DNA of 9,702 nt. Source: Bacilli bacterium. GTDB lineage: Bacteria > Bacillota_I > Bacilli_A > RF39 > UBA660. This document shows positions 1 through 6,101 of the stretch, piece by piece. The translations under genes were made by a program, and so were the position numbers. The notes under the pieces are model-generated. The model saw nothing but the letters and a program-made list of their open reading frames with translations. It was not told the DNA's origin and did no database searches. The first letter of the stretch is position 1. Each line of letters starts with the position of its first letter. The DNA lies in contig JAEDJI010000026.1 of NCBI GenBank assembly GCA_016296435.1, positions 1-9,702 of the forward strand, given 5' to 3'.

Positions 1-278
1 GCATTTAGTAGATTTTTAATATAATCTTCAAGTTCCACAAGTTGAATCTTTTTATTTAGACTACCAACATAAATATCAGTAGAATAATTAAATGCTAGAA
101 AAGTAGTATCTTTAACAATAATCTTATGTGGCTCTATGTAAGATAAATTAGTCTTATCAATTTTTCTAATACTACCATTTATAATAGTAGGTTTGATATG
201 ACAAAACTCACATATAAATTCTAGTCGTTGTTTAAGATTACTTTCTATTTCTAATTCTTGTGTAATAATCTTAATCAC
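1..278 (-). CDS. Hypothetical protein, 5' part only (gene runs off the window)
   Basis: An open frame of about 92 codons enters from the low-coordinate edge without a stop, so only the N-terminal part is visible. I do not recognise it. The visible part has a charged N-terminal helix-like stretch, a CEFC cysteine pair around residues 23-26, and then alternating hydrophobic and polar strands containing IEPHKIIVKD and IYVGSLNKKIQLVEL, which suggests a small beta-rich fold. A loose likeness to the regular strands of WYL-type ligand-binding domains is only an impression. I chose the GTG at 278-276 because AAAGGA lies 11 bases upstream. An in-frame ATG at 290-288 is the alternative, but its Shine-Dalgarno would touch the start codon. 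The gene lies downstream of tRNA-Gly and its terminator, so it probably has its own promoter, which I could not place. Confidence 0.55.
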   Translation of the reverse strand, partial: MIKIITQELEIESNLKQRLEFICEFCHIKPTIINGSIRKIDKTNLSYIEPHKIIVKDTTFLAFNYSTDIYVGSLNKKIQLVELEDYIKNLLN

Positions 279-287
279 TACAAACAC

Positions 288-307
288 CATCCTTTCTTTT
301 AAGGATG
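288..307 (-). promoter_or_regulatory. Hairpin that would hide the ribosome binding site of the partial gene
   Basis: CATCCTT and AAGGATG form a perfect 7-bp inverted repeat with a 6-base loop. In the minus-strand mRNA the second arm contains the Shine-Dalgarno AAAGGAT and the alternative ATG. Folding would occlude ribosome access. A regulatory role is inferred from position only. Confidence 0.35.
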
Positions 308-318
308 ACTTTTTAATA

Positions 319-345
319 GAACTTCCAAGCAAACACGTGGAGTTC
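319..345. repeat. Imperfect inverted repeat GAACTtCCA / TGGAGTTC
   Basis: Eight bases pair on each side with one bulged base in the left arm and about ten bases between the arms, including the palindrome CACGTG. It lies 30-65 bases upstream of the partial gene's start, where an operator or a leader hairpin would sit. Function is unknown. Confidence 0.35.
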
Positions 346-351
346 GACAAA

Positions 352-378
352 CAAAAAATCATCTCAATATGAGATGAT
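352..378 (-). terminator. Intrinsic terminator after tRNA-Gly
   Basis: On the minus strand ATCATCTCA, a TAT loop and TGAGATGAT form a perfect 9-bp hairpin followed directly by a run of five or six T. It lies about 40 bases beyond the tRNA 3' end and separates the tRNA from the partial gene. Confidence 0.85.
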
Positions 379-390
379 ATCTATCGTAAA

Positions 391-409
391 TGTTCGAAAA
401 GTTCGAACA
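391..409. repeat. Perfect inverted repeat TGTTCGAA-AAG-TTCGAACA
   Basis: Two perfect 8-base arms are separated by three bases, and each arm contains the palindrome TTCGAA. The repeat sits in the tRNA-Gly 3' trailer, between the mature end and the terminator. A further GTTCGA lies at 342-347. It could be an RNA hairpin in the trailer or a DNA-binding site for the downstream gene; the sequence alone does not decide. Confidence 0.5.
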
Positions 410-419
410 GAAACGTCAC

Positions 420-494
420 TGGAGCAAATGACGGGAATCGAACCCGCATCCTAGCCTTGGCAAGGCCATGTTCTAACCATTGAACCACATCTGC
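420..494 (-). tRNA. tRNA-Gly (anticodon GCC), CCA encoded
   Basis: The minus strand folds as a complete 75-base cloverleaf. The acceptor stem is GCAGATG with CATTTGC. The D-arm has GTTC/GAAC around an AATGGTTA loop. The anticodon stem TGGCC/GGCTA carries the loop TTGCCAA, giving anticodon GCC for GGC and GGU glycine codons. The T-arm is GCGGG/CCCGT with loop TTCGATT. The discriminator is T and the 3' CCA is genome-encoded at 422-420. It has its own promoter at 504-532 and a terminator at 352-378. Because no strong terminator follows efp, read-through from that gene is also possible. Confidence 0.97.
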
Positions 495-497
495 ACT

Positions 498-539
498 AAA
501 TATATTGTATTATATTTTTATAAATATAGCAATATATTT
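498..539. repeat. Ten-base inverted repeat spanning the tRNA-Gly promoter
   Basis: AAATATATTG at 498-507 and CAATATATTT at 530-539 are exact reverse complements, and an inner TATATTT/AAATATA pair extends the hairpin. Both promoter boxes of the tRNA lie in the arms. On the plus strand the repeat is followed by a T-run, but no plus-strand gene ends here. It is the only structure after efp and would be a weak terminator for it. Confidence 0.4.
504..532 (-). promoter_or_regulatory. Promoter of tRNA-Gly
   Basis: A -35 box TTGCTA (532-527) and a -10 box TACAAT (509-504) are separated by exactly 17 bases. The -10 box ends 9 bases before the mature tRNA 5' end, so the transcript would begin within a few bases of the tRNA. 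Confidence 0.65.
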
Positions 540-551
540 TTTGAATTTTCA

Positions 552-1109
552 TTATGCTCTTGAAACATATTTTCCATCTTTAGTTGAAATTAATATTTTT
601 TCACCTTCATTGATAAATAATGGTACTTTAATAGTATAGCCAGTTTCAAGTGTAGCATCTTTCATAGCACTTGAAGTAGTATTTCCTTTTACACCAGGTT
701 CAGTTGTTACTACTTCCATTTCTATCTTATCTGGAAGGGATAATCCTAACATTTCTCCTTCGAAGAATGTAATATCTACATCTAAGTTTTCTTTTAAATA
801 TTTTACATCATCACCAAGGTTAGATTTATTTATATCTATTTGAGAATAATCTTCCATATTCATGAAAGTATAGTCATCTCCAGTAGAATATAAATATTGC
901 ATTGGTTTTCTTTCAATTCTTGCTAATTCTACTTTAGTAGCAGAGTTAAAAGTATATTCAGTTGTTGAACCAGTTCTTAAGTTTTTCAACTTTGTTCTTA
1001 CAAATGCTGCTCCCTTACCAGGTTTAACATGTTGGAATTCTAGTATTGTGTAGATATTTCCATCAAATTGAATTGTCATTCCTGTTTTAAAATCATTTAC
1101 ATTTATCAT
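552..1109 (-). CDS. efp: Elongation factor P
   Basis: EF-P binds between the P and E sites of the ribosome and relieves stalling at polyproline stretches. The 185-residue length is normal, and the three beta-barrel domains run in order: a KOW-like N-terminal domain (about 1-63), then two OB-like domains. The loop at 29-35 is PGKGAAF with Lys32 at the tip, the residue modified in family members; the modifying enzyme is not in the window. I chose ATG 1109 (MINVNDFKTG), the family's usual beginning, which has an AGGTGAT Shine-Dalgarno 5-7 bases upstream. An in-frame GTG at 1118 lies within that site and is less likely. The gene is the second of the rpmG-efp unit, 17 bases after rpmG. No strong terminator follows before the tRNA. 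Confidence 0.96.
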   Translation of the reverse strand: MINVNDFKTGMTIQFDGNIYTILEFQHVKPGKGAAFVRTKLKNLRTGSTTEYTFNSATKVELARIERKPMQYLYSTGDDYTFMNMEDYSQIDINKSNLGDDVKYLKENLDVDITFFEGEMLGLSLPDKIEMEVVTTEPGVKGNTTSSAMKDATLETGYTIKVPLFINEGEKILISTKDGKYVSRA

Positions 1110-1126
1110 TAAAATCACCTACTTAA

Positions 1127-1291
1127 TTATTTTTCTTCTTTATGTAATGTATGTTTTTGACATTTAGGACAATATTTATTTAGTTCTAAACGTGTTGTTG
1201 TATTTTTTACATTTTTTTCTGTACGATAGTTTTGACTTTTACATACAGTACAAGTAAGTGTCTTTCCTTGTCTATTTTCTAATTTTGCCAT
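1127..1291 (-). CDS. rpmG: Ribosomal protein bL33, zinc-binding form
   Basis: This small protein of the 50S subunit lies near the E site. The 54 residues contain CTVC and CPKC pairs (about 16-19 and 42-45), the four-cysteine zinc ribbon of the C+ form, plus the family's [12 protein letters not shown] and C-terminal KHTLHKE. The N-terminus is about five residues longer than the common 49-residue form. I chose ATG 1291 because AGGAGG lies 5-7 bases upstream; an upstream ATG at 1312 overlaps the promoter and lacks a site. The gene heads a two-gene unit with efp and lies just after the class B PBP gene, an adjacency also known from Bacillus subtilis (pbpA-rpmG). Confidence 0.95.
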   Translation of the reverse strand: MAKLENRQGKTLTCTVCKSQNYRTEKNVKNTTTRLELNKYCPKCQKHTLHKEEK

Positions 1292-1316
1292 AATATCCCT
1301 CCTCATTTCCATAGAT

Positions 1317-1344
1317 ATTATATCAAATTTTTTAGAAAAAGCAA
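1317..1344 (-). promoter_or_regulatory. Promoter of rpmG-efp
   Basis: The -35 box is TTGCTT (1344-1339) and the -10 box TATAAT (1322-1317), with a 16-base spacer and an upstream TG giving an extended -10. The predicted start near 1310 leaves a leader of about 20 bases with the AGGAGG site. Confidence 0.75.
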
Positions 1345-1351
1345 AACATTT

Positions 1352-3397
1352 TTAAATATTTTTTCTTCTTTCTCCATTTTTAGTGTAATATTTAAAGAAA
1401 ATATTACTACTTTTTTCCATTAGTCGATAGTTTATATCTGATTTATATTCTCCTCTTTTAGGGTTTTGGACATTCGGAGATGAAGTCATTATTGATACAA
1501 TTGGTTTATTATATGGTGCATATGTAATAAAATTATTGCTTATTGTTTCATTGTCTACTACTCCATCATTATCAATATCAATCATGCTTTCACTAGTACC
1601 TGTCTTACCAGCTGGATCATATTCATATTTTATATATCCTGCACCTGTACCATTTGTCATTACTAATCTAAAGCCTTTTTGAATTCTTTTCATATATTTC
1701 TTTTGTGTTTCAACTTTATTAATTATTACTGTTTCATTTTCATACATAACTTTTTGTTCTTTGTCTAATACACTTTTCAAAAATCTTGGTTTTATTCTTA
1801 TTCCATCATTTGCAATTGTACTAATGTATTGACTTAGTTGAAGTGGTGTATAAGTATCATATTGTCCAATTGCAAAGTTTATTAAAAGATCTCCTGCTTT
1901 ACTGGTGCCTTTATACCCTGTTTCTTCTTTTGGATAGTCTATTCCTGTTTTTGTTCCTAATCCAAATTGATAATAAACACTTCGATATTTATTAAATGCA
2001 TCTTCATTTATTTTTAATTTTTTATGTGGAGAATACGTAAACCCTCCGACTTTCATAGCGGTCATATATTGATATACATTTGATGAGTATTGTAAAGCTT
2101 GCAAATCATTTACATAACCAAGAGTTCTCCATGAACATTTTTCTGGTAAGTTATATAAATAAATACAATGATCATAGAATGATGCTCCGATATCAATTGC
2201 TCTATTATTATATCCTACTATCATGCTGGCACCTTTTACTACTGAACCTGGTGTTACAGTAGTTAACATATTTCCTTCTTCATAATTATATGTTTTATAT
2301 TTATTTTTATCATAATAAACTTGTTCAGAAAGCATTGCATAAATTTCTCCTGTAGTTGGTTTTTGCATTGTAATAAAACTGCCTGTATAAAAGTCAGTAT
2401 TAGCTTCGTTTTTTGTTTTAATTACTTCTTTTTCTAACATATTTTCAAGTTCTAGTTGTAGATCTATATCAATAGATAATACTATATCATTTCCTCTTGA
2501 ACCTTTTTCTACTAGTTTTAATGAGTTGTCTTCCATAACTTTAAATTTATCTTTTGTCCCTTTTAAGATGCTTTCATATTGTTTTTCTAACCCTGTTAAT
2601 CCTACTCTATCATCTCTAGAGTATCCAAGTGATAAGTAGTATTTTAGATCTTCTGCAGGAATTTTATTTGATTCTGATACTTTGCCAAATATATTTCTTA
2701 GAGTATCACCATACAAGTATTTTCTTTCCCATTCTAGTTTTGTTTTAAAGCCTTTTAAAGTGCTTATATTCTCTGATATATATGCATATTCTTTATCAGT
2801 AACATCTTTCTTTATAATTTTTTCTTCATATGAATAACCATTATTCATTAAATAATATAAGTATGCAGATTTTTTATCTCTAGTGTTAAATAGTTTTAGA
2901 TCTTCTTGATCTATTCTTTTAATCTTAAGTTCATATATGTCCTCTTCAGTTAGCTTTCTATTTTTTAAGTCTTCTAGTTCACTACTTTTAATTTTTTTAT
3001 TTGATATATCTGGATATTTAAGTATAAAAAACTCTTTTATTATTCTATCACTTATATTATCATAATCGAGGTTTATTTTATTACTTATAAAATATGCTAA
3101 TTCTATTTCTTCATTAGTAGTTATATTTTTTTCTTTTTGGTAATATATACTTTTTATTGCTTTATTGTCTACAAGCAACTTCATATTTCTATCATATATT
3201 CTTCCTCTTGGCGTACTATTTCCATATACATATACATTAGTCATATTGTTAAGTAACATTTTGTAATAGTCTCCACGCAAAATATTTAGATAGCATATTC
3301 TTCCAAATATGACAATAAATATAGAAACAATTAATATTTCTAATATTGTTATTCTTTTATTAATATTGTATTTTTTATTATTCTTATATTTTCTCAT
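1352..3397 (-). CDS. Class B penicillin-binding protein (peptidoglycan transpeptidase, PBP2 type)
   Basis: A membrane-anchored D,D-transpeptidase that cross-links peptidoglycan outside the cell, in family members together with a SEDS glycosyltransferase. The 681 residues begin with a basic cytoplasmic tail and one membrane helix (about 17-40). The PBP dimerisation domain opens with TPRGRIYDRN (62-71) and is enlarged by a charged, Lys/Glu-rich stretch (about 85-215). The transpeptidase domain has all three motifs: SVVK (Ser385 acylated, Lys388), SSN (438-440) and KTGT (598-601). Straight after KTGT comes DIDNDGVVD (607-615), which resembles a calcium-binding loop. ATG 3397 is the only start before the membrane helix but has no visible Shine-Dalgarno. 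A TATAAAAT about 25 bases upstream may be its -10 box. No clear terminator follows, so rpmG may receive read-through. Which of several Bacilli class B PBPs it matches cannot be settled here. Confidence 0.93.
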   Translation of the reverse strand: MRKYKNNKKYNINKRITILEILIVSIFIVIFGRICYLNILRGDYYKMLLNNMTNVYVYGNSTPRGRIYDRNMKLLVDNKAIKSIYYQKEKNITTNEEIELAYFISNKINLDYDNISDRIIKEFFILKYPDISNKKIKSSELEDLKNRKLTEEDIYELKIKRIDQEDLKLFNTRDKKSAYLYYLMNNGYSYEEKIIKKDVTDKEYAYISENISTLKGFKTKLEWERKYLYGDTLRNIFGKVSESNKIPAEDLKYYLSLGYSRDDRVGLTGLEKQYESILKGTKDKFKVMEDNSLKLVEKGSRGNDIVLSIDIDLQLELENMLEKEVIKTKNEANTDFYTGSFITMQKPTTGEIYAMLSEQVYYDKNKYKTYNYEEGNMLTTVTPGSVVKGASMIVGYNNRAIDIGASFYDHCIYLYNLPEKCSWRTLGYVNDLQALQYSSNVYQYMTAMKVGGFTYSPHKKLKINEDAFNKYRSVYYQFGLGTKTGIDYPKEETGYKGTSKAGDLLINFAIGQYDTYTPLQLSQYISTIANDGIRIKPRFLKSVLDKEQKVMYENETVIINKVETQKKYMKRIQKGFRLVMTNGTGAGYIKYEYDPAGKTGTSESMIDIDNDGVVDNETISNNFITYAPYNKPIVSIMTSSPNVQNPKRGEYKSDINYRLMEKSSNIFFKYYTKNGERRKNI

Positions 3398-3455
3398 ATT
3401 ATTATTTTGGTTAAATTTTATAAAAACTTACATATAAATTACTAGGTGATTAAAT

Positions 3456-3698
3456 ATGTATGAAAGTATTATTAAAAATTATGTAAGTAAACTCACTAAA
3501 GATCATATAAGAACATTTTGTATAAAAGAAAATATTATTATTTCAGATGAAGAAATAGATATTATTTATTATTATATTAAGAATAACTGGAAAGATATTA
3601 TGTACGATCCAGATCCTTATTTAAAGATTGCTAAAGAAAGATTAAGTAAAGATGTTTATGAAAAAATATTATTTTTAAAGGATAAGTATTTAAAATAA
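3456..3698 (+). CDS. Small helical protein of unknown function, possibly DUF2624-like
   Basis: This is the only plus-strand gene I support. It encodes 80 residues, starting at an ATG with AGGTGAT about 6 bases upstream and ending in TAA. It is soluble, charged and predicted all-helical, with the pattern KLTKDHIRTFCIKENI, ISDEEIDIIYYYIKNNW and a C-terminal LSKDVYEKILFLKDKYL. Length and layout recall the small YqfT/DUF2624 proteins of Bacilli, whose role is unknown; I cannot confirm that without a profile search. The gene diverges from the PBP gene (58 bases between starts) and converges with lepB, whose terminator hairpin begins 4 bases after this stop. I found no clear promoter. Confidence 0.8.
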   Translation: MYESIIKNYVSKLTKDHIRTFCIKENIIISDEEIDIIYYYIKNNWKDIMYDPDPYLKIAKERLSKDVYEKILFLKDKYLK

Positions 3699-3721
3699 AA
3701 AGGATACTATTTTTTGTATCC
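3692..3721 (-). terminator. Intrinsic terminator of lepB, overlapping its last codons
   Basis: GGATAC and GTATCC pair around an 8-base A-rich loop, followed on the minus strand by TTTTTATTTT. The left arm encodes the Gly-Tyr of the lepB C-terminus and the stop codon lies at the loop and right arm. It ends a convergent gene pair; in the plus direction there is no T-run after the stem. Confidence 0.75.
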
Positions 3722-4213
3722 AAAGTTATTTAATGGAAGTAGTACTAAGTTTGCACTTCCTAAAATGTCTTCTTTTTTAAAGCAACCAAATATTCTACTA
3801 TCAAGGGAATCTTTTCTATTGTCTCCGATTGCAAAGTAGCAATCATTTGGTATTTTATCATATCCTAATTCTATTATATCAAAGTCTTGTGTTGATTGAT
3901 TTTTAAAGTATTCTTTTATTTCTTTGTCATTAATATAAAGTTTATCATCAACATATTTTAATGTTTCCCCTGGAAGACCAATAATTCTTTTAATAAGGTA
4001 AGAATCATCTTTTTTTATTACTACAATATCAAATCTTTCTATATCATTAAGTTTATAATTAATTTTGTTTAGAATCATAATTTCTTTGTCTTGTAGTGTT
4101 GTGTCCATACTTGTTCCATTTACTCTTATTGGGGTAATAATAAAGGTTCTTATTAAAATTATTACCAATATTATGAAACCATAAATTATTATTTCTTTTG
4201 TTTTATTTTTCAT
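3707..4213 (-). CDS. lepB: Signal peptidase I
   Basis: This membrane serine protease cuts signal peptides from exported proteins on the outer face of the membrane. From ATG 4213 it has 168 residues, normal for the short Gram-positive form. One membrane helix (about 7-26) is followed by the catalytic Ser35 in NGTSMDTTL (the usual Pro after SM-x is Thr here), the general base Lys75 in LIKRIIGLPGE, and GDNRKDSLDSRIFG (130-143). An in-frame ATG at 4234 would add MPYFLLF, but it sits in the loop of the rplS terminator. I prefer 4213 because MKNKTKEI is a typical beginning, though neither start has a good Shine-Dalgarno. rplS then lepB is a common order in Firmicutes. Expression probably depends on read-through of the rplS terminator. 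Confidence 0.92.
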   Translation of the reverse strand: MKNKTKEIIIYGFIILVIILIRTFIITPIRVNGTSMDTTLQDKEIMILNKINYKLNDIERFDIVVIKKDDSYLIKRIIGLPGETLKYVDDKLYINDKEIKEYFKNQSTQDFDIIELGYDKIPNDCYFAIGDNRKDSLDSRIFGCFKKEDILGSANLVLLPLNNFGYKK

Positions 4214-4220
4214 AAATAGT

Positions 4221-4245
4221 AAAAAATAAGGCATGTGCCTTATTT
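4221..4245 (-). terminator. Intrinsic terminator of rplS, lying across the lepB 5' end
   Basis: AAATAAGGC, a 4-base loop and GCCTTATTT form a perfect 9-bp hairpin whose right arm runs into TTTTTT. The TAA stop of rplS is inside the left arm of the RNA hairpin, and the upstream candidate ATG of lepB is in its loop. It could attenuate lepB relative to the abundant rplS message. Confidence 0.7.
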
Positions 4246-4584
4246 TATTCCTCTTTCTTTAATTCTGTATTGACCTACATAATCTCTTAGGAAATTTAAT
4301 TTAGCACGTCTTACTTTACCACGTCGTACAACAGTAATATTTGCTAATTTTGGAGAATGCACAGGGAAAATTCTGTTTACTCCAACACCATAAGAAATTT
4401 TTCTAACTGTGAATGTTTCACTTAATCCAGAACCTTTACGGCTAGTGACTACTCCTTCATAAGCTTGAATACGTTCTTTTTTGCCTTCGATAATTTTTAC
4501 ATCTACACGAACTGTATCTCCTACTCTGAATTCAGGAATATCACTTTTAATTTGTTTAGCGGCCATTTTGTCTACTAAATTCAT
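4240..4584 (-). CDS. rplS: Ribosomal protein bL19
   Basis: L19 lies at the interface of the 50S and 30S subunits and contributes to an intersubunit bridge. The 114 residues are the normal length, and conserved stretches are present: [50 protein letters not shown] and the basic [15 protein letters not shown]. The start at 4584 has AAAGGAGTG 5-6 bases upstream. It is driven by a strong promoter through a structured leader, and its stop codon lies in its terminator hairpin. lepB follows directly. Confidence 0.97.
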   Translation of the reverse strand: MNLVDKMAAKQIKSDIPEFRVGDTVRVDVKIIEGKKERIQAYEGVVTSRKGSGLSETFTVRKISYGVGVNRIFPVHSPKLANITVVRRGKVRRAKLNFLRDYVGQYRIKERGIK

Positions 4585-4644
4585 ATTAACACTCCTTTTC
4601 TAATACAATCATGATCCTATAGTCAGCGGATTGCTTGATAACGT
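4585..4644 (-). promoter_or_regulatory. Leader of rplS, probable L19 autoregulatory RNA
   Basis: The roughly 60-base leader between the predicted transcription start and rplS can pair CAATC (4633-4629) with GATTG (4610-4606), with an alternative ATCC/GGAT pairing inside. Firmicutes are known to carry a short L19 leader that lets the protein repress its own mRNA. Position, size and G+C-rich core fit that class, but I could not match a covariance model. Confidence 0.45.
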
Positions 4645-4649
4645 ATATG

Positions 4650-4678
4650 ATTTTATCATAAAAAATGATTGTTGTCTA
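4650..4678 (-). promoter_or_regulatory. Promoter of rplS
   Basis: The -35 box is TAGACA (4678-4673), the spacer 17 bases, and the -10 box TAAAAT (4655-4650) is preceded by TGA, giving an extended -10. The predicted start is near 4644. Confidence 0.75.
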
Positions 4679-4719
4679 GTATTTTATATAATTAATTTAT
4701 GCTTTATGGAAGAGTTTAT

Positions 4720-4765
4720 ACTATTTTATAGTGACTATTATTAAAAAAATCAACTATTATATAGT
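4720..4765. repeat. Two copies of ACTAT-N3-ATAGT between sufB and rplS
   Basis: ACTAT-TTT-ATAGT at 4720-4732 and ACTAT-TAT-ATAGT at 4753-4765 are near-identical palindromes 33 bases apart, 42-87 bases upstream of the rplS -35 box. The second doubles as the stem of the sufB terminator. They could be paired operator half-sites or simple AT-rich hairpins. Confidence 0.4.
4743..4765 (-). terminator. Weak intrinsic terminator after sufB
   Basis: A 5-bp ACTAT/ATAGT stem is followed two or three bases later by seven T on the minus strand. A second AT hairpin (ATTTATAA/TTATAAAT) lies just before it. The stem is short and A+T only, so termination may be incomplete. Confidence 0.45.
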
Positions 4766-4783
4766 ATTTATAATTTTTATTTG

Positions 4784-6094
4784 TTATAAATTTTGTTTTA
4801 ATAGTTGATTAAGTTCTACAGCATATTCCATAGGAAGTTCTTGTTTGAATCTATCAGTAAACCCTAATATAATAAGTTCAATAGCTTTTTCTTTTGAAAT
4901 TCCTCTGCTCATCATATAAAATAATTTTTCTTCACTAATCTTTGATACTGTTGCTTCATGTTCTATACAGCTAGTTTTATTATTAACTATATTGTTAGGA
5001 TATGTATCACTACTAGAATCTTTATCAATGATTAAGGTATCACATTTTACTACGGAACTTGAATTAGTAGCTTTGTTTTTTATTTCTACTTTTCCTCTGT
5101 AATCAGCACTACCACCAGTCATTGCGATACTTTTTGCAATGATATTACTAGTTGTGTTTTTTCCAATATGAATCATTTTTGCACCACTATCTTGTTCTTG
5201 TTTATTTTTTGCGACACTAATAGTAATGCATGTCCCAGTTGAATTGTCTCCTTTTAATATACAGCATGGGTATTTCATTGTTTTATATGATCCAATATTA
5301 CCATCTATCCATTCCATTGTACCAGATTCTTCAACAAGCGCTCTTTTTGTAACTAAATTGTACACATTTGTAGCCCAGTTTTGGATAGTACTATAACGAC
5401 ATTTACTATTTTTACCAACATATATTTCCACTACTGCAGCATGTAAATTACTAGTGGAATAATTTTTAGCAGTACATCCTTCAACATAATGGAGTTCACT
5501 ATTATCATCCACTATTATAAGAGTTCTTTCAAATTGACCTAAATCTTTGCTACTTATTCTAAAATAGCTTTGAAGTGGTCTATCTAGTTTAGTATTTTTA
5601 GGTATATATATAAAACTACCTCCTGAAAAAACTGCACCGTTTAAGGCAGTAAATTTATTTTCACTTGGTGATACTATTTTAGAAAAATATTTTTTAACTA
5701 AATTGGGATATTTCTTAAAAGCATCCTCAATTGAGGTAAATATTACGTTTTTATCGTTTAATTCTTTAATCATATTATGATATATTACTTCGCTTTGATA
5801 TTGTACTCCTATTCCATCTAAATATTGTTCTGATTCTGGTACTTTTAATCTGTCTAACTCATCTTTAATGTTTTTATTTATATTTATCCAATCATCTTTA
5901 ATACCTAAATCATAATCATTTTTATAATATTTTATCTTATCAAAATCTATATTTATCTTTGGTCCAAAATGAGGCAAATCTATTTTTTTAAATATTTCAT
6001 AACATTTTAATCTATAATCTAAAATATCTCTACTTTCATTTTTCATCTTAGATATTTTTTTTATCTTTACTTCATCTAATCCAATTATTTCCAT
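4784..6094 (-). CDS. sufB: SufB, scaffold of the SUF iron-sulfur cluster assembly system
   Basis: SufB works with SufC and SufD (not in the window) as the cytoplasmic scaffold on which Fe-S clusters are built from sulfur delivered by SufS. The 436 residues match the family throughout: NKFTALNGAVFSGGSFIYIP, LGQFERTLIIVDD, the EGCTA loop with Cys207 (E. coli Cys254 by position), CRYSTIQNWATNVYNLVTKR, KCD with Cys351 (likely E. coli Cys405), and EHEATVSKISEEKLFYMMSRGIS with His379 and Glu380. About 29 N-terminal residues present in B. subtilis SufB are missing, but ATG 6094 has AAGGAG ten bases upstream, so this is the real start. That site is formed by the last two sense codons of the upstream gene, 7 bases away, indicating translational coupling. 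Confidence 0.96.
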   Translation of the reverse strand: MEIIGLDEVKIKKISKMKNESRDILDYRLKCYEIFKKIDLPHFGPKINIDFDKIKYYKNDYDLGIKDDWININKNIKDELDRLKVPESEQYLDGIGVQYQSEVIYHNMIKELNDKNVIFTSIEDAFKKYPNLVKKYFSKIVSPSENKFTALNGAVFSGGSFIYIPKNTKLDRPLQSYFRISSKDLGQFERTLIIVDDNSELHYVEGCTAKNYSTSNLHAAVVEIYVGKNSKCRYSTIQNWATNVYNLVTKRALVEESGTMEWIDGNIGSYKTMKYPCCILKGDNSTGTCITISVAKNKQEQDSGAKMIHIGKNTTSNIIAKSIAMTGGSADYRGKVEIKNKATNSSSVVKCDTLIIDKDSSSDTYPNNIVNNKTSCIEHEATVSKISEEKLFYMMSRGISKEKAIELIILGFTDRFKQELPMEYAVELNQLLKQNL

Positions 6095-6101
6095 AATAGA
6101 T

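Noticed and set aside
391..409. LexA (SOS) box, because of the repeated CGAAC/GTTCG words
   Set aside because: The Bacillus site needs CGAAC and GTTYG facing each other with four bases between. Here the words are in other orientations and spacings.
1109..1118. efp starting at GTG 1118
   Set aside because: That codon overlaps the Shine-Dalgarno, and ATG 1109 gives the standard family N-terminus.
2080..2262. Plus-strand open frame of 60 codons
   Set aside because: It lies wholly inside the PBP gene on the opposite strand, has no convincing ribosome site, and its product has no recognisable features.
3698..3721. Bidirectional terminator for the convergent pair
   Set aside because: The hairpin has a T-run after it only in the minus direction; in the plus direction the T-rich part is in the loop.
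1352..6094. TGA read as tryptophan, as in mycoplasmas
   Set aside because: All six Trp codons checked (in the PBP, SufB and the 80-residue gene) are TGG, and no gene needs an in-frame TGA to be complete.
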